Source: Hygrophila difformis (taxonomy: Eukaryota; Streptophyta; Magnoliopsida; Lamiales; Acanthaceae). From it: a stretch of 64,000 nucleotides of DNA. Each line of letters begins with the position of its first letter. Positions within the stretch are counted from its first letter, which is position 1. A program made the translations under genes and the position numbers. The stretch lies in the NCBI GenBank assembly GCA_030278955.1, contig JAOANR010000011.1:46487417-46551416 (forward strand). The letters run 5' to 3'. Shown piece after piece: positions 45,107-56,327 of the stretch. The notes under the pieces are model-generated. The model was given only the letters and a program-made list of their open reading frames with translations. It was not told the DNA's origin and ran no database searches.

Positions 45107-45185
45107 CAAGGACACCGTGACCATATACCTAAATAGTACTCCCTCTAATGACTCCTCCAAAAAAAAAAAAAAAAAAAAAGTAGTA

Positions 45186-45709
45186 CTCCCTTGATCCAAT
45201 TTAATTTGTCATCTTTCATTTCTTGCATACAATTTAATATACTTTTTTAATTATTAATATTTCAAAATGTGTACAATAAGAAATTATTTAAAATATACTT
45301 CCTCTGTATTCAAATATTTTTTTTACAGATCAACTTTTCACGCAGTCCAAGGCACATTTTAAACCATTAATAACTCAAATTCGATACAAGTAAAAATTCT
45401 AAAAATTCAATATTTAAAAACGATACGACGAGACGAATCTAACAAGATCTCACTTGATTATATTTTAACTTGTATAACTATGATAAAACTTTAGATGAAA
45501 GTCTGTATGTGAATAGTAGCATATTACCAAATGTAAGAAACATTTGTATACAGAGGAAGTATATTCTAAAACTACATGATTACACGATTCTAATGAAACT
45601 CAACGCGACTACTTTTTTTTCAAATACATACTTGTAATAAAATTGAGTCAGTGTTAAAACAATAAGAGGTAATAATTAAAATAACGTGACAAATAACGTG
45701 GGACGGGAG
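45186..45709. mobile_element. Stowaway MITE (outer) with a nested Stowaway
   Basis: CTCCCTTGATCCAATTTAAT and AACGTGGGACGGGAG with TA on both sides. The 262-bp element at 45298-45559 is inside it; without it the length is the usual 260 bp. Confidence 0.8.
45298..45559. mobile_element. Stowaway MITE (inner, 262 bp)
   Basis: CTTCCTCTGTATTCAAATAT and CATTTGTATACAGAGGAAG flanked by TA. Confidence 0.85.
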
Positions 45710-45994
45710 TAATACTTTAGGAACCTTTTTTTAAGCTAGTGGTACTTTTATTGAGTACTCTTTCACATCAATTATAGAATGTATTGTTACCTTGGTTATA
45801 CGTATAAAATCTGTATGACTCTATTCATTGTTAATTATTGCTAATTGACTTTGAATTGAATACTAAGATAATTAAAAAGTTAATTATTATTATGCAATAC
45901 ACCAACACCCTCCCCTACGCTCAATTCAAACTCATAAAAAATACAGTCCAATAAATATAAAAAATTATTTCTAGTAAATGATGGTTAACTAATA

Positions 45995-46250
45995 CTTCTT
46001 CCATAATTTAATAGTGTTAACGTTTGCATAGTAAATATTATAAATTGAGTAACTTTTATTCGACTTTTTTACACAATTAAATAAGATAAAACATTGTCAA
46101 GTAAGATGTTGTTAGATCGTCTAATCACATAGTTTTAGAATATTGTATTTTATAATTTTTACTTTTATATAATTTGATATATTAATCGTTAAAATTTTAC
46201 ATTAAATTGCGTAAAAATAAGAAATTTTAATATTTTTTTAGAACGGGGAG
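45995..46250. mobile_element. Stowaway MITE (256 bp)
   Basis: CTTCTTCCATAATTTAATAG and TTTTTAGAACGGGGAG, slightly decayed ends with TA duplications. Confidence 0.75.
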
Positions 46251-46691
46251 TACTTATCAACTTTTTAAATATTTAATAGTTTAACTGAAACAATGCTGGG
46301 ATACTTATGCTGTCGTAGGAATTTTGTATTTTTTGTTTCATGCTATATGAATTATGAGTGAGATTACACTATTATTTTCAAAATAGTATTACCCACCTGA
46401 ATGGGCGGATGGTAAGTAATAAGATACATCAATATCTTATATAATTTTCATATAAAGATAATGAAATATTGAGATGTAATATTGGTCTGTTGATAAATAC
46501 AAAATAAGACACACTCAAATATCCTTGAATCTTGTATAAAATCATTGTTATTCGGCAAAATATTATGTCCAATAATTGTCTATACAATTAAGTCACCAAC
46601 TATTAAACATAAAATATTAGTTATTCAAATTTAGATAATTAATCTCAATAGTTTAAACAATACTGCATTATTTCAAGTTATATGATATAGT
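46251..46691. other. Intergenic AT-rich flank, no gene
   Basis: Nothing recognised. Bases 46687-46691 (ATAGT) are the left copy of the target duplication of the copia element. Confidence 0.6.
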
Positions 46692-47353
46692 TGACAGTTC
46701 CTGTGAGTAGGTTGTTAACGCGATGTATTGACAACACACACAATTGCAGAAATATAAGAACACAATTGTTTGTTGACCCGGTTCGGACCTCCTGTCCTAC
46801 ATCCGGGGGATTCCAATCCAGGCGAAGATTACTCGACTATGAACAAGAACAAACACAAGACTCGAGACCAATCCTGTTAACTCGATCTAGAAGCTGAATC
46901 TCTCCCCCTCAACTTCTAATCTCCCTAACTAGAATTACAGAGACAATCTTTGTTGTTCCTTCACCCTGTTGACGACCCTGAATCAAGAATCATTTAAGCT
47001 ATATCAAGAAGACTCCCTCTCCTTGATTTACAACTCGATCTAAATGATATACACTGAATTACAACACAATTCTATCAAGAACAAAAACTCTCAAAACATC
47101 TCAACATGAAGAACAAGTTTTTGACTCTCTTGAAGTATATCTTCTAAAACGAAAACTAAACTCTCTTGGTAGAATATTGAAGATAAAATCACTTAAAGTA
47201 AAGACTGACTCAAAGACTATTTATAAACTGAGAACGTCTTGGTCTTTGAGTCCGGGTGCTGGTGAAGCTTTAATCTTTAAAACCATAACTGTATCGTTGT
47301 TAGAGCGTTGCAAAGACACCCAAATGATTCTGCATGAAATGTTAGTGCCAACA
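46692..47353 (-). repeat. 3' LTR of the copia element (662 bp)
   Basis: Starts TGACAGTTCC and ends GTGCCAACA on the plus strand. It differs from 54726-55387 at five sites in its first half; the second half appears identical. Confidence 0.95.
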
Positions 47354-47369
47354 ATCTCCCCCTCATTTC
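47354..47369 (-). promoter_or_regulatory. Polypurine tract of the copia element
   Basis: On the minus strand GAAATGAGGGGGAGAT abuts the 3' LTR, the expected plus-strand primer. Confidence 0.85.
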
Positions 47370-47771
47370 ATGAAGAGGTTGATTCATCACAAACAGGTCT
47401 CAAACCAGTATGATGAATAGCAATTCAGAATACCAACCTAACAACAATGGTTAAAAGATCAAGTACAACAAATGTAATTAACAGATAAGAGTAACACCAG
47501 CAAGACAATATCACAAAATAAGAAGATCAATCAAATAAGTTCATGCAAATCTAGTCCATCAGCAAAATAAACCACAATCATCAGCAAAAATAAACAAGCA
47601 TCAGCATCCAAGAGTATCAAAACAGTAACCAACAGAAGTAGCATATTAGTTACAGACCCAAATCAGAAATCAAATTCAGTTTAGAGTGTACCCCCCTCAA
47701 AGTGTTGTCATCATCACCCAAAAACCACAGTCAGTCAGAACATATTCAGACCATATCTCCCCCTTGATGAA

Positions 47772-49271
47772 TCAGATCTCCTCATCATCCTCCTCTCCAG
47801 TGGGTGGAGGATCAAATGAGCCAGGAAGAAGCTTCAACATATTGTTGTTCTGCTTCCGGATGCGGATACCAGCATTGATGATATTCGAAACCTCCTCATT
47901 CTGTCGAAGAATGATGGTCTTAAGATGATGAACCAAGGCTGCGCCAGACAGAGCAGGACCGAGGAGAATGTCATTGTGCAAATTTCGAAGATCAGTGGTG
48001 GGAGTGTTCTGCTTGATAGGAATTCTTTCTTCCTTTAGAACCTTTATTCCATTCTTCATTAGGAATCGGGTGATCAAGGCAGGGTAAGGGAGGAGGTCAT
48101 TCTTTCCAATTGAACCGCGAGTGTAACCTAGCATCTTAGAAAGCACAGAGAGACCAAAATTTGTCATGTTAAGATATTTTTCAATACAAAACATGAGTTT
48201 ACCCATATGAGATGACACTTGACTGGCATTCGTTGTTGGAAGGATGTTGGAACTACACAGACGAAACAGACAGTTGAACTTCAAGGTAAGTTGTTGAACC
48301 CGGAGTTGATTTCGGCCAAAGGCAACACTCTTCGTGTTTGAAATCTCGTAGGCCACTTCAGCATTTGAGTTTGGCAAGTAGGCCGTAACATCATCCAAGT
48401 TGCTGTTAAGCTGAACCTTCAACAACGCATTAAACACCTGAGGAAAAATCTCTAGGATTTTGCCTCGCATGTAGATCTTCCCTCCAAAGGGCGAATCAGT
48501 ATCCATAACATCTGGATGAAGATTGGCGTAGAATTCGCGAACCAATGCAGGAGAATAATCCTCGAGTTTCGTAGCCCAGTAGAAAAGTTTGTAGTCCTCC
48601 AAGTACTTTGTAAAGCCTAACTCCTTGTAGATGGGGTGAGTGAACTGCTCCTCTGGTATGAAATCTCGATTATTGAGCTCCTTGGCAAATTTTTGCGCCT
48701 CCTTGTCATAGAACTTGAAGTTTAGTGCATCACGAACAGTCATAGGGGCAGCTTTCTTCGGTCGTTTCTGCGTTGTCTCGACTGCAGGTTGCTTGTCCTT
48801 CCTTTTGCGGGAACGAGTCACAGGGGTACTGGCAACTGGACGGTGTTCCGGAGTAACTTCTCTATCAAGTTCGTCGTTTCTCTGGTGTTCCTCTTCCTCA
48901 TGATCATCATGATCAAAGAAATCTTCAGTATCTCCTTGAGGATGCTCAGTCGTGGTTCCATCATCCCACTCCATAGGAAATGTTTCCTTTTGTGGTGCTG
49001 GAAGAGCAGGTACAGGGGGTGCAGGGAGAGCGGAAGAATCTTCAGTAGGTGGAAGACTCACAAGAGGAGTAGCCTCCGTCACAGTGTTGTCTGCATTTCC
49101 ACCCAACGCCTCTCCTGTTTCAGATGTTGAAGGAGGTGGAACAGTTTCACTTAGCGCTTGAAGAACAGAAGTTACAATTTGAACCGGATCGATGGGAATT
49201 TCAGTGTTTGATGGAGCAGGGGTTTCAGTATTTGGATCAGTTGAGGATTTGGGGAAACTTGAAGACGCCAT
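47772..49271 (-). CDS. Additional intact ORF of the copia element, downstream of pol (499 aa)
   Basis: The frame is uninterrupted, in the sense of gag-pol, and lies between RNase H and the polypurine tract, where SIRE-type elements carry an envelope-like ORF. I start at MASSSFPKSS; an in-frame ATG at 49349 would add 26 hydrophobic residues that could act as a signal peptide. Positions from that upstream ATG: Pro/Thr/Ser-rich 40-135, acidic 142-160 (DFFDHDDHEEEE), basic NLS-like 179-201 (RSRKRKDK, QKRPKKA), then a folded part from 203 with YKELGF, YWATKL and VREFYANLH. VREFYANL is, as I remember it, the mark of the Pfam 'putative plant transposon protein' domain (PF20167). No C-terminal membrane span was seen, so classic Env is unlikely. 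Function unknown. Confidence 0.75.
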   Translation of the reverse strand: MASSSFPKSSTDPNTETPAPSNTEIPIDPVQIVTSVLQALSETVPPPSTSETGEALGGNADNTVTEATPLVSLPPTEDSSALPAPPVPALPAPQKETFPMEWDDGTTTEHPQGDTEDFFDHDDHEEEEHQRNDELDREVTPEHRPVASTPVTRSRKRKDKQPAVETTQKRPKKAAPMTVRDALNFKFYDKEAQKFAKELNNRDFIPEEQFTHPIYKELGFTKYLEDYKLFYWATKLEDYSPALVREFYANLHPDVMDTDSPFGGKIYMRGKILEIFPQVFNALLKVQLNSNLDDVTAYLPNSNAEVAYEISNTKSVAFGRNQLRVQQLTLKFNCLFRLCSSNILPTTNASQVSSHMGKLMFCIEKYLNMTNFGLSVLSKMLGYTRGSIGKNDLLPYPALITRFLMKNGIKVLKEERIPIKQNTPTTDLRNLHNDILLGPALSGAALVHHLKTIILRQNEEVSNIINAGIRIRKQNNNMLKLLPGSFDPPPTGEEDDEEI

Positions 49272-49622
49272 TGAAAGAAAAAACAAATGAAGCTGCACGG
49301 CTGAGAAAGAAAAACAAAGAAGAAGCAGTGCAAAATAAAATGGGAGCAAGTATATTTAAGAAGGAGAAATGAAACGTAAACCACGTTCGCAGAGAGGAAA
49401 CGGCGAAGCAATGATGGCGGTTTCGGGCGACGTGAGCTGCAGGGAGTGAAGAGACGGTTACTGTAGTCACAGAGGTATGATGACACTGCGCAGACGTCGA
49501 ATCAGAAACTTTGCGAATCAATTCACTACTTTGTCTCTATCCGTTTCTCCTTATGAGTTGCTTGGGCCTGGAAATGTTAGAGTACACAGAAAAACAACAA
49601 ACGGCCCAAAGCATAACAAAAT

Positions 49623-52600
49623 TTAATTTGTATGAAAACTTAGGCCCAGAATTGTTCTAAGCCTATCAAACTTATCTCCCTCCATGGCTTTTGTAAGGAT
49701 GTCAGCACGCTGCTCTGACGACCCTACATGTTGAATATCACAAATGTTATCTTCAACCAAATCCCTAATGAAATGATACCTGATATCAATATGTTTGCTC
49801 CTATTGTGAAGAACTGGATTTTTAGAAATGTTTATGGCACTTGTATTGTCACAGAGCACCACAAATTTCTCTTGATGCACTCCATAATCTGCCAAAGTTT
49901 GCTTCATCCACATTAGTTGAGAACAACAACATGTAGCTGCTATATATTCTGCTTCAGCTGTGGATAGAGCAACTATGTTCTGTTTCCTTGAGTACCAACT
50001 AACCAAATTGTTGCCAAGATAGAAACAGCCTCCTGTTGTCGAACGTCTGTCCATCACAACTGCCAGCCCAGTCTGAATTTGTATATCCTATAAGATCCAA
50101 TGATGATCTTTTAGAATACCAAATCCCAAGTCCAATGGTTCCCTTGATATATCTCATAATTCTCTTAGCTGCTTTAAGATGTGTCTCTTTGGGTTGAGCT
50201 TGAAATCTGGCACATACTCCAGTGCTGTATGAGATATCTGGTCTGGTTGCTGTTAGGTAGAGAAGACTACCAATCATGCTCCTGTAAAGCTTTTGATCAA
50301 CATCACAACTAGAATCTGCTTTAGAAAGCTTCTCATGAATACCCTGTGGTGTTCTTGCTACTTTGCTCTCTTCTAAGTTGAACTTCTTTAGCATATTGGT
50401 TGCATACTTCTCCTGAGATAAGAAGATTCCATCTTTTTCTTGTTTAATCTGTAATCCAAGGAAGTAATGCAATTCTCCAAGCATGCTCATCTCAAATTCA
50501 GTCTTCATATCATGTATAAATCCATTTCTAAGTTCTTCTGAAGTAGATCCAAAAATGATATCATCAACATAGACTTGAACTACAATGATATGCTTATCTG
50601 TGTGTTTGATGAAAAGTGTCTTATCCACATTTCCTCTTGTATATCCGTGGTCAACCAGGAATTTTGACAGCCTTTCATACCAAGCACGAGGTGCTTGTTT
50701 AAGACCATATAGGGCTCCTTTCACTCTATAAACATAGTCTGGATGTTTGTGATCTTCAAATCCAGCTGGTTGAGCTACATAAATTTCCTCCTTAATTTTC
50801 TCGTTCAGAAAAGCAGTCTTGATGTCCATTTGGTATAACTTGAAATCTAAATAACAAGCAACAGATAGCAAAATCCTTACAGCTTCCATTCTGGCCACTG
50901 GTGCATAAGTTTCTCCATAGTCTAATCCTTCAATTTGTGTGTAGCCTTGTGCTACCAATCTAGCTTTATTTCTGACTATGTTTCCATGCTCATCTTTCTT
51001 GTTTCTGAAAATCCACTTTGTACCAATGATGTTGATGTTGTTAGGCGGTGGTACTAACTCCCATACAGAGTTTCTTTCAAACTGTAGTAACTCATCCTGC
51101 ATGGCAGCTATCCAATACTCATCTTTGAAAGCTTCAGATGCATTCTTTGGTTCCATCTTGGATATGAAGCAGTTCATTCCAGCGAGTTGCTTGTAATCAA
51201 CCTTCTTGTTTCTGGTCTGCCTAGGTGCATCCAATTCTCCAATGATATCAGTGTTAGAATGATGCTTCAAAGTTCTTGGTCCTTTCCTCTTATCCACAAC
51301 AGCAGTGTCAAGTGGTTGTTGCTCTTCCTCAGTACCAACCAAAAATTCTGATTCAGCTCCAGTTTCCACATCGGCTTCAGATGTTGGCTCATGTGTTTCC
51401 TCAGATGGTGGATCAATTACAGGAAAATAATGCAGACCATCTTCATATTCAGATAATCCTTTGGCTAGAGAATCTTCAAATGGAACATTCATAGATTCTA
51501 TAACTTTCTTACTATCAGTTAGATAAACTCTGTAAGCTCTGGAGTTGTTAGCATAACCCAAAAACAACCCTTTTTCTGATCTGGCATCAAACTTCTTAAG
51601 TTGTTCCCTGTCTCTGTAAACATGACAAGGACAACCAAATGTATGAAAATATCTAACATTAGGAAGTTTATCATACCATATTTGATAAGGAGTGAAATTT
51701 GTCTTTGGCCTCAAAAGAACTCTATTTGAAATATGGCATGCTGTGTTGACAGCTTCTGCCCAAAAAGTCTTTGGTAGTGTACTCCCATGAAGCATAGATC
51801 TTGCCATCTCCTGTAAGGTTCTATTCTTCCTTTCTACAATCCCATTTTGTTGAGGAGTCTTTGGGGCAGAGAACTCTTGAGAAATTCCATGTTGCTTACA
51901 GAAATCAGTGAACTGTTGATTGTCAAACTTCTCCCATGATCAGTTCTAATCCTTTTGATTTTTCCTTGTTTTTGATTCATGATCTTCAGGCTTGTGGACT
52001 CAAAATACTCAAAGGCTTCATCTTTTGATCTGAGAAAACAAACAAAAGTAAATCTAGAAAAGTCATCAACTATCACAAGTACATACCTTTTGCCATTAAG
52101 GCTTTCAACTTCCATTGGACCCATCAAGTCCATGTGAATGAGTTCAAGGCAGTGATTTGTGGTAATTTCATCGACTCGTTTGTGTTGAGCTTTGGTTTGT
52201 TTTCCTTTAGAACAGCCTTCACAGACAATTTGAGAGTTGTTCTGTAGTTTTGGCAACCCTTTGACAGCTCCAGAAATGCTCAATTTGTAGAGAGTTTGAT
52301 AATTCAAGTGTGCCATTCTCTTGTGCCATAGGCTTGTAAGGTCTTCTTTCAAAATCAAAGCCCTGTCTACTGTTTCCTTTAAGACATAACAATTGTTAGT
52401 AGACCTTTTCCCTGACATGATACACTTGTAATCTTTAAAGACATAGCAAGTATTCATATCAAATAGCACTAAGGAATTTTCATCACATAATTGACTTATG
52501 GAAATCAAATTGGTAGTTAAACCATCAACAAAGTAAACCTTAGAGAGATTAGAAAGAACTCCTTTTTCAATTTTACCATAACCAGTGATTTTGCTTTTGG

Positions 52601-54674
52601 CACCATCTCCATACATCACCTCTCCACAATCTTGTTCTGTGAAGTTTTGTAGTATGTTTTTGGTTCCAGTCATATGCCTAGAGCATCCGGAATCAAAATA
52701 CCACAAAGTGTTCTTTTGATGTGCCTGCAAAGATACAACAACAAGACCAAGTGACTGTTGATTAGAATGTTTAGGTATCCAGGCCTTACGAATCTGGATC
52801 TTCTTTTGTAGTTCTAACGTCGGCCAGACAACAGGTCTTCCATTTAAGAGGTCTCGAACAATCCTTAAACAAGTGTCTGCTTGATGACCAGGTAGACCAC
52901 AATATATACAATCCCTTGAGTCTTGAGGTGCAATATTGACTTGAATTGGCACATTTTTATAAGCAGCAGCATTGCTTGACTGTTCACCAAGATATCCTCC
53001 ACTAACAAAGTTTCTCTTGATTGGTTTGAATTTCTTTGCTTTACCTTTCTTCTTGTATCCTATACCTGAAAGATCACCAGGTCTTTTGCACATAGAAAGA
53101 ACTGAATCCAATTTATTTTTACCTTTTACCGTTTGAGAGAGTTCATTGCATTTGGCTTGAAGTTGTAGATTTTCTGTGGCCAAACATGTCTTTGCATCAG
53201 AAAGTTTGGAGCATTCATCTTGAAGTTCCTCAACTTTGAGCTTTGCTAACTTTAATTCCTTTTGTAATTTGATCTTCTCAGTAGATAGATTATCATAAGA
53301 AATTCCGAGGTCAGTCAGTTGTGTTAACAACTTCTTATTCTCGTTGAAGGCTGTATCATACTCGAACTTTAACTCTTCATATGCATCGGCCAGTTTTGAG
53401 TATATTTCACTGATATTACCTGCATTCATAGAATCATCTTCATCAGTAGAATAATCTATTGAATTTGTTATACCTGGTTGGGGACTACAGTCTCGAATAG
53501 TCAATGCGATAACATCTTCAGAGTCACTCTGTTGTTCCTCTGTTGCTTCAATATCGAATTCGTCATCACTGAGTGTAGCTTGATAAGATTTTCCTTCTTT
53601 TCTTTTGGCAGTAGGACATTCTTTTTTGAGATGTCCTTTTCCTCCACACTCATAGCATATAATAGAAGAGAATTTGTCAAATTTCTCAGGTTCCTTGAGT
53701 TTCTTGACATTACTGCCTTTGCCTTCGAACTTCTTAGATCCTTTGGACTGTTGTTTGTCAGATGTTGAAACACCATGTGAACTGGATTTCTGAGGCTTGC
53801 CTTTCTGTAACTGTCTTGCTCTCTTTTCTTGAAGAAATTTGGTCATCCTTCTAGTGATCAGGGATAACTCTTCATCTAAATCATCATCTGATTCCTCAAC
53901 CTTTTCAGCCTTTAGAGCAATACTCTTCGATTTTCCTTTGCTCCTTGATTCCAGATGATTCATTTCATAATTTTGCAAATTTCCAACCAACTCTTCCAAA
54001 GTCATGGTGTTGGTCTTCTCACTCTCTTCAAGAACTGAGATCTTTCCAGAATACTTAGGAGAAACTGTACGTAGCATCTTGCGAACCAATTTTTGTTCAT
54101 CAAAATGCATTCCAAGCTCTATGCATTGATTAACCACATTTTGAAATCTTTCAAAATATGTTGAAATATTTTCATCATCCGTCATCTCCAACCTGTCATA
54201 TAAGGATTCAACACGATGTAATCGAGTTAGTTTAACATCGGCAGAACCTTCAAACCTGACTTCAAGAAATCTCCACATCTCATAGGCATTTTTGCAATTC
54301 TTGATCATTCTGTGCTATGCTTCTTCCATGGCTCCGCTGATCGCGTTCATAGCTGCGTAATTCCCTTGTTTTGCTGCTCTTTCTGCTACAGTTAATTCGG
54401 CCTTCCTAGCAAGTCGTGTAATCGGTGCAGCATGTGGTACAGCCGTTGTTGTGGCAGCAGTGGTAGAGGTAGTGTCTGTTGAAGCGGATGTGGTCGTCGT
54501 TGTAGTGACAACCGCAGGGATTTCAGTCCTTGTTGGTGGTTCCCATGCTTCTTCAACTGCATCCCAGACATCTTCTCCAAGAGCTCTGAGATAGCACTCC
54601 ATTCTTGATTTCCAGTAACTAAAATTGTTTCCATCGAAGATCGGTGGACGAAGATGCGAAATTTCCCTACTCAT
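49623..54674 (-). pseudogene. copia gag-pol polyprotein with three inactivating changes
   Basis: Gag starts at 54674 (MSREISHLRPPIFDG). An in-frame TAG at 54315-54317 stops it after 119 codons; the frame resumes at once and runs to 51834. That part has the rest of gag, a CCHC knuckle (CYECGGKGHLKKEC), a coiled coil, a second C-x2-C-x4-H-x4-C knuckle (CIYCGLPGHQADTC), protease active site DSG, the H-x4-H/C-x2-C integrase zinc site and the first integrase Asp (HMDLMGP). A one-base loss near 51930 shifts the frame just after the second integrase Asp (TDHG). The next frame, to 49999, has the integrase C-terminal part and reverse transcriptase (MDIKTAFLN, YVDD). A one-base gain near 50050 breaks RNase H, which continues to 49623 (ALSTAEAEY). 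The TAG could be CAG changed by deamination; the two indels could also be assembly errors. Confidence 0.88.
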
Positions 54675-54710
54675 CTTGAATCTTGAATCTCCAGTAAACG
54701 TTTGAAGATT

Positions 54711-54723
54711 GGCTCTGATACTA
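54711..54723 (-). promoter_or_regulatory. Primer-binding site of the copia element
   Basis: On the minus strand TAGTATCAGAGCC lies two bases inside the 5' LTR. It differs by one base from the usual TGGTATCAGAGCC complement of initiator tRNA-Met. Confidence 0.85.
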
Positions 54724-54725
54724 AT

Positions 54726-55387
54726 TGACAGTCCCTGTGAGTAGGTTGTTAACGCGATGTATTGACAACATACACAATTGCAGAAATATAAGAACACAAT
54801 TGTTTGTTGACCCGGTTCGGACCTCCTGTCCTACATCCGGGGGATTCCAATCCAGGCGAAGATTACTCAACTATGAACAAGAACAAACACAAGACTCGAG
54901 ACCAATCCTGTTAACTCGATCTAGAAGCTGAATCTCTCCCCCTCAACTTCTAATCTCCCTAACTAGAATTACAGAGACAATCTTTGTTGTTCCTTCACCC
55001 TGTTGATGACCCTGAATCAAGAATCCTTTAAGCTATATCAAGAAGACTCCCTCTCCTTGATTTACAACTCGATCTAAATGATATACACTGAATTACAACA
55101 CAATTCTATCAAGAACAAAAACTCTCAAAACATCTCAACATGAAGAACAAGTTTTTGACTCTCTTGAAGTATATCTTCTAAAACGAAAACTAAACTCTCT
55201 TGGTAGAATATTGAAGATAAAATCACTTAAAGTAAAGACTGACTCAAAGACTATTTATAAACTGAGAACGTCTTGGTCTTTGAGTCCGGGTGCTGGTGAA
55301 GCTTTAATCTTTAAAACCATAACTGTATCGTTGTTAGAGCGTTGCAAAGACACCCAAATGATTCTGCATGAAATGTTAGTGCCAACA
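54726..55387 (-). repeat. 5' LTR of the copia element (662 bp)
   Basis: Same length and ends as 46692-47353. In transcription direction it drives gag-pol leftward. Confidence 0.95.
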
Positions 55388-55392
55388 ATAGT

Positions 55393-55729
55393 AATATAAT
55401 ATTCATCGAATATGTGGCCCAAATAATATATTTAAGTTATTGAAAATTACAAAATACACAAATTAATTATCACACACTATTATGGACAACATTTTTTTAT
55501 TGCATGTAGATAATTGGATTAAATTATTACATACTCTTTTCTACAAACAATGTATATAATATTTAGTAATCTACCATTTAATCCAAATTTTATATGTAAA
55601 TTTTTCATAGTAGTTTATTAAAATGGATTCTTTAAATTAAAAATACTAAATTATAAATAAATAATATAATATAATATAAGCTTCTCCAAGCCCAATTATG
55701 TTTCATAATCAAAAATTAAATCGGTAAAT
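55393..55729. other. Intergenic AT-rich DNA
   Basis: No gene or clear element. Confidence 0.5.
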
Positions 55730-56327
55730 TAGGGCATGGACCCTTTTAAAAAATCTTTCCATGTTTTTTAGGCCCCATTTCAATTTTATTACATTTTGCA
55801 CCCCATCACATGTTTGACTTGGTTTACCACGTTATTTGTATGTGCCTTACCTAGATACTATATGGTATTTACCATGTTAATGATATGTGGTTTACCACTG
55901 TATTAGTGTGTGTTTTACCACAGCTACCATATATTAGTACTTACCAAGTTACTGGTACGTGATTTACCACGGATACCATATGGTATTTACCAAGTTTTTG
56001 GTATGTACTTTACCACAAATATCTTATGGTGTTTACCAAGTTATTCCACATATACCATATGGTATTTACCAAGTCTTGGTATGTGCTTTACCACAAATAT
56101 CGTATGATGTTTACCAAGTTATTCCACATATACTATATGTGTTTTACCAAGTTTTTAGTATGTGCTTTACCATGATTATCTTATGGTGTTTATCAAGTTA
56201 TTGGTATGTGCTTTACCAAGTTCTTGGTATGTAATTTACCAAGTTATTACATAGGGCCTAAAACACAATATTTGAAATGAAGGGGTTTTGACTCTTATAA
56301 TATTTTGTCCATGAGTACCGGCCCTAG
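55730..56327. mobile_element. Possible MITE carrying a TTTACCAAG minisatellite
   Basis: TAGGGCATGGACC at the left and GTCCATGAGTACCGGCCCTA at the right are imperfect inverted ends. Between 55826 and 56245 about a dozen diverged units of 25-35 bp alternate TTTACCA(C/A)G, TATGGTATTTACC and GGTATGTGCTTTACCA. No target duplication was found, so its nature as a transposon is uncertain. Confidence 0.45.

Larger units (their letters stand above)
46692..55387 (-). mobile_element. Ty1/copia retrotransposon, nearly complete (8696 bp), probable SIRE lineage
   Basis: Two 662-bp LTRs flank the element, and ATAGT is duplicated on both sides (46687-46691, 55388-55392). In transcription order (right to left) it has 5' LTR, tRNA-Met primer-binding site, gag, protease, integrase, reverse transcriptase, RNase H, an extra ORF, a polypurine tract and 3' LTR. 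Integrase before reverse transcriptase is the copia order. The long gag with a coiled coil and two zinc knuckles, and an ORF after pol, point to SIRE/Maximus. The LTRs differ at five positions by eye (four transitions, one transversion), so insertion was recent; yet gag-pol has three inactivating changes. Confidence 0.92.

Noticed and set aside
53478..53768. Plus-strand frame opposite gag in the copia element
   Set aside because: Antisense shadow of the zinc-knuckle region; no independent motif.
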